Origin: Bacteroidota bacterium
GTDB lineage: Bacteria > Bacteroidota > Bacteroidia > B-17B0 > Aurantibacillaceae
Assembly: GCA_018267475.1 (NCBI GenBank)
Contig: JAFDYI010000027.1
Span: 1-64,000, forward strand
Direction: 5' to 3'
Length of the DNA stretch: 64,000 nt
Shown: piece by piece, positions 58,966 to 64,000 of the stretch
Position numbering within the stretch: position 1 is the stretch's first letter
How the letters are laid out: the number at the start of each line of letters is the position of its first letter
The notes under the pieces: model-generated
The model's input: only the letters and a program-made list of their open reading frames with translations
Database searches by the model: none
What the model was told of the DNA's origin: nothing
Made by a program: the position numbers and the translations under genes

Positions 58966-59448
58966 ATGGCAGAGCAACTAATTATACAAGGCGCTAACAA
59001 GGAAGAAAAATATCAAAATCTGCTTCCTCAAATAGAAGCTTTACTGCAAGGCGAACCCGACGTAATAGCCAATATGGCTAACCTTACAGCGGCGCTAAAG
59101 CAAACTTTTCATTTTTTTTGGATAGGCTTTTATTTGGTAAAAGAGCAACAATTGGTTTTAGGCCCCTTTCAAGGAAGTTTGGCCTGTACTCGCATTGGCT
59201 ATGGAAAAGGAGTGTGCGGCTTTGCTTGGAAGCAACAAAAAACGGTGATAGTAGCCGATGTAGAACAATTTGAAGGACACATCGCTTGCAACGCACAATC
59301 CAAATCAGAAATAGTAGTACCTGTTTTTGATGCGCAAAAAAAAGTAGTGGCAGTGTTGGATATAGATGAAGATGCCTATGCCCATTTTGACGAGACCGAC
59401 CAACATTATTTAGAAAAAATAGTGGAATGGCTTACGCCTTTATTTTAA
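58966..59448 (+). CDS. GAF-domain free methionine-(R)-sulfoxide reductase
   Basis: 160 residues, a single GAF domain. Cysteines C74 (SLACTRI), C84 (GKGVCGFAW) and C108 (HIACNAQSKSE) have spacings of 10 and 24, identical to C84/C94/C118 of E. coli fRMsr, and the surrounding blocks FWIGFYLV, LVLGPFQG, SEIVVPVFD and VLDIDEDAYAHFDETD are characteristic. It reduces free methionine-(R)-sulfoxide, a cytosolic antioxidant repair function. It follows prfA by 9 bp. Confidence 0.93.
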   Translation: MAEQLIIQGANKEEKYQNLLPQIEALLQGEPDVIANMANLTAALKQTFHFFWIGFYLVKEQQLVLGPFQGSLACTRIGYGKGVCGFAWKQQKTVIVADVEQFEGHIACNAQSKSEIVVPVFDAQKKVVAVLDIDEDAYAHFDETDQHYLEKIVEWLTPLF

Positions 59449-59506
59449 TAAAACGGCCTTGATTTTTTGAGTCCCCCCATCGTTATCAAGTCAATGCAAC
59501 CCTTTA

Positions 59507-59974
59507 CTACTTGTACCCTAGCATAAAAACAAGGCATCCTCCGGCAGCGGTTGAATCTCCGGTAGGGATTTCATAATCCACAAATACCTTGCGCATAAAC
59601 GACACATCAAAAGAAAACATTTTTTTATTGGCCGCGTCTTTACTGCTAAAAAGTACTTTTCTTTTTTTGGAATCTTTGTCGTGGTTGTATATAGTGATAT
59701 CTATTGCTTTGGGCAGGGCTTCCGCGTTAAATACCAGCCGGTATTTCTCTCCAATAAAAAGAGGAACTTCTATTTCTTTTAGCCAAGGTTTTGCCTTGTA
59801 TGCTATGCGAGTAAGCTTTGCCATATCATACGTATAAGGTTCTAATTGTTTTTGAGCTTTTTCTTTTAAAGCTTTTGCATCGCAAGGGCTATCGCTTTGA
59901 AAAGCGCAGGCAAAAAGTAAAAAGTTGCAAAAAACCAGTGGTTTTATTATAGAGTAAAATATCTTGGTGTTCAT
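59507..59974 (-). CDS. Small lipoprotein-like secreted protein of unknown function
   Basis: 155 residues. An N-terminal hydrophobic segment (about 8-24) ends FLLFACAFQSDSPC, which could be a lipobox at the first Cys (LFAC) or a plain signal peptide. The mature part opens with DAKALKEKAQKQLEPYTYDMAKLTRIAYK and contains KEIEVPLFIGEKYRLVFNAEALPKAIDITIYN, a recognisable Bacteroidota pattern, with later cysteine GGCLVFMLG. I recall similar small secreted proteins but no function. It is the downstream gene of a pair with the lipoprotein at 60020-60916, 45 bp apart. Confidence 0.75.
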   Translation of the reverse strand: MNTKIFYSIIKPLVFCNFLLFACAFQSDSPCDAKALKEKAQKQLEPYTYDMAKLTRIAYKAKPWLKEIEVPLFIGEKYRLVFNAEALPKAIDITIYNHDKDSKKRKVLFSSKDAANKKMFSFDVSFMRKVFVDYEIPTGDSTAAGGCLVFMLGYK

Positions 59975-60019
59975 ATACGTCGTATTAAAAAGTTATTTTT
60001 TTTGAAAATAGATTTTTGT

Positions 60020-60916
60020 TTATCCTTTTATTATTCGTTCGCGAATAGCCTCTACTTTTTTTGAGAAACGAGTAAGATCTTCTATGCTAAGGCGCAGCAC
60101 GGCAGCATCTGCGGCGTCAGGCCCCATGGCTTTTAATTCTTTCACTGCTTTAAAACTGTTGTATATTTCGTCTAGCGAGTTGATATCTTGTATTAAAGCA
60201 CTTGCATCTGCTTTATCTGATGGTAGGGCTTTTAGTGCTTTTACTATGTTTTCAGCTATCCCCATTTGCTCTGTAATGCTGGCCGCTACATTGGTGTTTT
60301 TTTCTTTGGCATGTACTTGGGTACCTATATACATGCTTTCTATCCAGGCGCCGGCAAAAGTAATTACCGAGATGTATTCTTGTTGGTTTTCTTCTACGGT
60401 ATTGTCCGAGTTCATTTGTATTTCAGATAAAATTTTGAGTACCGAATCGGTATGCTCTATGTTTTTTTCTAATCGTTGGGGTATGTTATTGCTTTGAAAA
60501 ACCGAAACCAAGCCTAAATTTTCTGCAAATTGCTTGCATATTTTAAAGTATTTTTTGCTCTCTTCTTTCTGCTTATTTAATACGCAATACGATAGGTCTG
60601 ATAAAAAAAATCCAAAAACAGTAATTTTAGTAGCGGTATTGCTGCTCAAAAATTTAGCACTATTGTCGGTAGCATTGGTTATGCCGGCATAGTATTTCAA
60701 CCCCGCTTTGCTAAACATAGCTGCAATTTGCACCGGAGAAGGCAAGGTGTATGTAGTTTCCTCCTCATTCTGGCTAATAGAGGTGGTTGCAGGTGCCGCA
60801 GACATGGTGTCTTTTATCTCTTCTTCTTTTTCGGAGGGGCTACCGCCGTTGCAAGAACTCATAAAAAAAGAGAAACTTACCAGTAGGCAACTTGGATACA
60901 AAAATATTTTCTTCAT
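60020..60916 (-). CDS. Helical lipoprotein of unknown function
   Basis: 298 residues. The lipoprotein signal KKIFLYPSCLLVSFSFFMSSC has a clear lipobox (SSC) followed by a Ser/Glu-rich linker (NGGSPSEKEEEIKDTMSAAPATTS). The rest is predicted almost entirely helical (LPSPVQIAAMFSKAGLKYYAGITNATDNS, later EDLTRFSKKVEAIRERIIKG). No cysteine-based or catalytic motif stands out. Probably attached to the inner face of the outer membrane. It lies upstream of the small secreted protein and downstream of the BamA/TamA-like gene in the same direction. Confidence 0.78.
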   Translation of the reverse strand: MKKIFLYPSCLLVSFSFFMSSCNGGSPSEKEEEIKDTMSAAPATTSISQNEEETTYTLPSPVQIAAMFSKAGLKYYAGITNATDNSAKFLSSNTATKITVFGFFLSDLSYCVLNKQKEESKKYFKICKQFAENLGLVSVFQSNNIPQRLEKNIEHTDSVLKILSEIQMNSDNTVEENQQEYISVITFAGAWIESMYIGTQVHAKEKNTNVAASITEQMGIAENIVKALKALPSDKADASALIQDINSLDEIYNSFKAVKELKAMGPDAADAAVLRLSIEDLTRFSKKVEAIRERIIKG

Positions 60917-60947
60917 AACATCATGTTAAAAAACTAAGCGCAATTTA

Positions 60948-62714
60948 TTAAAAAACGCTTATATAACCAAAATTTATTTTTCCGGAGCGTAAACTGAAAG
61001 GATTGTCAAACTGATGGGCTAATGCGTAATTCAACTGAAACACGCCCGCTTTGGTTTGAAACATAACCCCGGCGCCAAAGCTGTAAGGCATATCCCGCTT
61101 AGGAAAGGAGTTGTTGTACGAGTTGTTTTGATACCAAGCCCCATCGGCAAAAAGCAAAAAAGCCGAGTTTTGTTCAAATAAAAAATGGTATTCAATGCTG
61201 GTAATGCCATACATACTGGCATATACGGATTGCTCATTAATACCTCGAATGCTTTTAAAACCACCAATGCGATACAGTTCATTAGTAAATAATTGTGGAC
61301 TGTTAATACTGCCACCCTGAAAGGCTAGTTTTATGGTGCTGCGTTTAAAAATAGGGATATAGCCCGCCATGTTTGCATCAAACTGATATTGGGTACTTTT
61401 TAATTGAATACCATTGTACAAAGAAGCATCTAATTTGGGGTTTTGATGAATGGTGCGCCCGCCTGCGCTGGCTGTTACATGAAATGAAATACCGCTGCGT
61501 GGGTTGAATTTATAATTTAATTTTTCATAAAAAAAGGAAGCCCCGTAGGAATTAAGACTAATATCTGCATAATCGGGCAATACCGTAGCCCCTGCCAAAG
61601 CCGAGGTAGATAAAAGATTGGTGCTTACCGATTTAAAAAACACTTTAAAGTAATTTAACCCGCTAAATAAATACTGTAAGCCTATGTTGTTTTGTAAATT
61701 AATATAAGTGGTATCGCGCTTGTAAAGAGTAAATGTGTAATCAATACCCAGTGGCGTATTAAATAAATACGGGTACACCACCCCCGCCGTAAGGTTTTGG
61801 GTTTGGTACTGCAGGCGCTGCCAGGCAATGCCTAACTGCTCGCCGTGCTTAAAAATGCCGTTTACTACCTGTATATTCAAATTTCCGGTAAGCACTGTTT
61901 TTCCATTCAGCTGAGGTTGCAAGCCAATAATACCGTCAAACTGGCTGGCGTTTTTTTTATCTAAATATAAAATAAGGCGAGCATCTCTTTCTGTAATTCG
62001 TACTATTTGTTGCTTGCTTTGTTTTACAAACGGAAGTTGGCGCAAGCGCTGCTCTACCTGCCTTACCTGGCGCTCGTTATATAAACTTCCTTCTTTTATG
62101 TGTAAATACCTAAATAGGTATTTTTTCTTAATGGTGGCATTACCCACCAGTATAACACTATCTACTTTTACCAAACGCTGTTTGTTTACCCAGAGTTGTG
62201 CGCGTATGGTATTGCCGCTTATAACTACACTATCTAATTTTACGCGGGCAAAAGGGTAGCCGTTGTCTTCGCAATACACTAAAATTTTTTCCATCAAACG
62301 ACTAACCTCCCGGGGTGAAAACTCCGCGTTGATATACATTTTTTCGTGATATCCGGAAGAGGACAGCATGTTGTCATCTACATTGCCTTGGCTAAGGCGT
62401 GCCCATTTATATTTTTCGCCACTATGTATATACGCTTTGTACGAGGTCGTATCATACCGAATGGAATCAATATCGGCCAATAAATAACCCATGCTTCTAA
62501 GAGAGGAAATAATGCTGTTGGCCTCTGCATCAGCTGCGTTTTTTGACTCATAAAACGGACTTGATTTTAACTTTTTTTCAATGCCTTTATTGTCTAAAAT
62601 AAATACTTGAAAAGCCGTTTTTTGCTGCGCCCAAAGGTTCAGAGTAACCAAAACACAACACATGCTATGTATAAATCTGTTTTTCAATAAATTGTATAAC
62701 GTAACTTGTGTCAA
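60948..62714 (-). CDS. BamA/TamA family outer membrane protein (POTRA plus barrel)
   Basis: Up to 588 residues. POTRA-like repeats occupy about residues 50-250 (for example YINAEFSPREVSRLMEKILVYCEDNGYPFARVKLDSVVISGN, then VDSVILVGNATIKKKYLFRYLHIKEGSLYNERQVRQVEQRLRQLPFV). A beta-barrel of the surface-antigen type follows (about 260-588) and includes the lid loop motif LYRIGGFKSIRGINEQ (a VRGF/Y-like motif with R-G). The C-terminus is a strand ending GYISVF. Family members insert outer-membrane proteins or export lipids/proteins. The longest frame starts with TTG at 62714; a TTG at 62687 gives a tighter signal peptide (KNRFIHSMCCVLVTLNLWAQ), and the only nearby ATG (62663) is too short for one. 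Start uncertain. Confidence 0.88.
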   Translation of the reverse strand: MTQVTLYNLLKNRFIHSMCCVLVTLNLWAQQKTAFQVFILDNKGIEKKLKSSPFYESKNAADAEANSIISSLRSMGYLLADIDSIRYDTTSYKAYIHSGEKYKWARLSQGNVDDNMLSSSGYHEKMYINAEFSPREVSRLMEKILVYCEDNGYPFARVKLDSVVISGNTIRAQLWVNKQRLVKVDSVILVGNATIKKKYLFRYLHIKEGSLYNERQVRQVEQRLRQLPFVKQSKQQIVRITERDARLILYLDKKNASQFDGIIGLQPQLNGKTVLTGNLNIQVVNGIFKHGEQLGIAWQRLQYQTQNLTAGVVYPYLFNTPLGIDYTFTLYKRDTTYINLQNNIGLQYLFSGLNYFKVFFKSVSTNLLSTSALAGATVLPDYADISLNSYGASFFYEKLNYKFNPRSGISFHVTASAGGRTIHQNPKLDASLYNGIQLKSTQYQFDANMAGYIPIFKRSTIKLAFQGGSINSPQLFTNELYRIGGFKSIRGINEQSVYASMYGITSIEYHFLFEQNSAFLLFADGAWYQNNSYNNSFPKRDMPYSFGAGVMFQTKAGVFQLNYALAHQFDNPFSLRSGKINFGYISVF

Positions 62715-62756
62715 AAAATTTTATGCTTTTTTAATTCCCAAAACAAAGCTAAGTAT

Positions 62757-62764
62757 TACCTTTG
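62757..62764 (+). promoter_or_regulatory. -7 element for serC
   Basis: TACCTTTG on the plus strand, 21 bp before the serC ATG at 62786. Divergent from the barrel protein gene. Confidence 0.6.
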
Positions 62765-62785
62765 TATCCATAAAATTAAATTATC

Positions 62786-63871
62786 ATGATTGCCACAACC
62801 ACCAAAGTTCATAATTTTAGTGCCGGCCCGGGCATCTTACCTCAAGAAGTGTTGAAACAAGCCGCTGAAGCTTGTATTAACTTTGATAACATGAATCTTT
62901 CTTTACTCGAAATTTCGCATAGAAGCAAAAACTATGAAAAAGTAATAGAAGAAGCACGCCATTTGGTAAAAGAATTGTTTGAAGTAGGCGACGAATACGA
63001 AGTACTTTATTTAGGAGGAGGCGCCAGCACTCAGTTTGCTATGGTTCCCTACAATTTGTTAAGCGCAGCCGGTTATGCTGCGTACGTAAATACGGGCGTA
63101 TGGGCCAGCAAGGCTATTAAAGAAGCAAAGATAATAGGCAACACGAAGGTGATCGCATCGTCAGAAGATAAAAAATTTTCGTACATTCCTAAAGGATACG
63201 ACATCCCTACTGATGCCGATTACCTGCATCTTACCTCAAACAATACTATTTATGGCACTCAAATAAAACAATTTCCAAAAACGAGCATTCCTTTAGTGTG
63301 CGATATGAGTTCGGATATTTTTAGCCGTAAAGTAAATGCAAAAGATTTTGCATTGATATATGCAGGAGCCCAAAAAAATATGGGGCCCGCAGGCTCTACT
63401 ATGGTTATGGTGCGGAAAGATATTTTAGGAAAAACCGAAAGAAAAATGCTTTCCATGCTCGATTACCAAGTGCATATAAAAGGAAGCAGCATGTATAATA
63501 CACCTCCGGTATTTCCTATCTATGTAACCCTGCTTACCTTACAGTGGCTAAAGAAAAATGGAGGCATTGCTTGGATTGAAAAAATAAACCAACAAAAAGC
63601 CGATGCCTTGTACCACGAAATAGATAGAAATAGTTTGTTTTATGGTACCGCAGCTACCGAAGACCGCAGCAACATGAATGTTTGCTTTTTATTACACAAG
63701 CCTGAGTTAGAAGCTGAGTTTGATAAATTATGGAAAGAGGCCAACATTAGCGGCATACGCGGCCATCGTGATGTGGGCGGCTATCGCGCCTCTTTGTACA
63801 ACGCGCTGCCTCTTGAAAGCGTGCATGCTTTAACAGAGGCGATGCAAGCTTTTGAGAAAAAATTCGCTTAA
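62786..63871 (+). CDS. serC: Phosphoserine aminotransferase
   Basis: 361 residues, class V PLP aminotransferase. Converts 3-phosphohydroxypyruvate to phosphoserine in serine synthesis (and can serve pyridoxine synthesis). Opening HNFSAGPGILPQEVL, then LLEISHRSKNY, YLGGGASTQFAMVPYNLL, VCDMSSDIFSR, and the PLP lysine K197 in YAGAQKNMGPAG. The C-terminal block ANISGIRGHRDVGGYRASLYNALPLESV, with the GGYRASLYNA motif, confirms SerC. Its stop overlaps the end of the convergent uvrC gene by a few bases. Confidence 0.96.
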   Translation: MIATTTKVHNFSAGPGILPQEVLKQAAEACINFDNMNLSLLEISHRSKNYEKVIEEARHLVKELFEVGDEYEVLYLGGGASTQFAMVPYNLLSAAGYAAYVNTGVWASKAIKEAKIIGNTKVIASSEDKKFSYIPKGYDIPTDADYLHLTSNNTIYGTQIKQFPKTSIPLVCDMSSDIFSRKVNAKDFALIYAGAQKNMGPAGSTMVMVRKDILGKTERKMLSMLDYQVHIKGSSMYNTPPVFPIYVTLLTLQWLKKNGGIAWIEKINQQKADALYHEIDRNSLFYGTAATEDRSNMNVCFLLHKPELEAEFDKLWKEANISGIRGHRDVGGYRASLYNALPLESVHALTEAMQAFEKKFA

Positions 63872-64000
63872 CTTTTTTTGTTAAAATACTGCTGTATTAA
63901 GGTAGCCTTTGCAACACCTACTATGTTTTTTAGGGTGTCAAAGGAGGCCTCTTTTATTTGGTGTACCGATTGCAGTTCAGATAATAATTTTTGAGCTGTT
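63868..64000 (-). CDS. uvrC: 3' end of uvrC (excinuclease ABC subunit C), runs off the window
   Basis: The last 43 codons before a TAA at 63868-63870 read TAQKLLSELQSVHQIKEASF, then DTLKNIVGVAKATLIQQYFN and a short lysine tail. This is the C-terminal helix-hairpin-helix of UvrC (typical GIGEKTAQKLL...GKAKAEKIYEYF), which binds DNA during the 5' incision of nucleotide excision repair. Only this fragment is inside the window, so completeness cannot be judged. Convergent with serC, overlapping by 4 bp. Confidence 0.7.
   Translation of the reverse strand, partial: TAQKLLSELQSVHQIKEASFDTLKNIVGVAKATLIQQYFNKKS

Noticed and set aside
59459-59490. CTTGAT/ATCAAG inverted repeat between the fRMsr gene and the small lipoprotein gene as a bidirectional terminator
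   Set aside because: Only six base pairs separated by 21 bases; too weak to call.

Overview
The window comes from a member of the Bacteroidota, probably a free-living one. The evidence is: type IX secretion (T9SS) and gliding-type genes (two PorP/SprF proteins, two proteins ending in the T9SS type B sorting domain, a giant SprB-repeat adhesin, GldD); Bacteroidota-typical families (BatA-domain protein, PD40/OmpA proteins, YtxJ of the bacillithiol system, DUF4199, GlmU-like sugar nucleotidyltransferase); at least 18 exact matches to the Bacteroidota -7 promoter element TAnnTTTG close to gene starts; and almost no Shine-Dalgarno sequences. Base composition is AT-rich. I cannot place it more finely with confidence; a Chitinophagales/Sphingobacteria-like lineage is a guess. 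I found no tRNA, rRNA, CRISPR array, transposase or prophage. Genes are densely packed: no gene-free stretch reaches 300 bases. The longest, 57596-57879 and 34009-34261, are divergent promoter regions.

Layout. 1-2700: a CtpA-type processing protease with a small DUF6370 protein, then tatA with a 44-codon ORF before it. 2727-19621 is a surface-structure region read on the minus strand. The upstream unit is a 3266-residue SprB-repeat adhesin followed by a PorP/SprF protein. The second unit is a phage-tail-fibre-like protein with a C1q head, a small T9SS-sorted protein, a second PorP/SprF and an OmpA/PD40 protein. Adhesin plus SprF partner is the arrangement of sprB-sprF in Flavobacterium. 19726-25412: ybeY with an anti-sigma-type ATPase, the sucA-sucB pair of 2-oxoglutarate dehydrogenase, and an OmpH/Skp chaperone. 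25502-34008: a PD40/SPOR-like envelope protein, a ridA-truA-ABC exporter operon, ytxJ with a LolD-like ATPase, a thioredoxin-fold secreted protein, a DUF998 membrane protein and an HlyD-type adaptor. 34262-41802: dnaG, an M3 oligopeptidase, yqgE, pdxH, hemJ and a ClC-CBS channel.

41931-47150 is the main accessory locus: a three-gene type III restriction-modification operon, mod-rhuM-res, with a RhuM-family gene between methyltransferase and restriction subunit and only 3 bp at each junction. 47174-51971 returns to core genes: a dihydroorotase-like protein with degenerate metal ligands, a BatA-domain protein, gldD, ssb and yqeY (gldE is not here). 52137-64000: a coiled-coil membrane protein, a GlmU-like nucleotidyltransferase carrying a G9 tract, galE, DUF4199, a DEAD-box helicase, prfA, free-methionine-(R)-sulfoxide reductase, two lipoproteins, a BamA/TamA-like barrel, serC and the 3' end of uvrC.

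Most notable for follow-up: in all 35 SprB repeats I could delimit, the two inner cysteines are either both present (24) or both absent (11), which points to an optional second disulfide per repeat; the RhuM-containing type III system; a structured, possibly switching, RNA-like region upstream of dnaG; several promoters that would give leaderless mRNAs; and the G9 tract inside a coding sequence.
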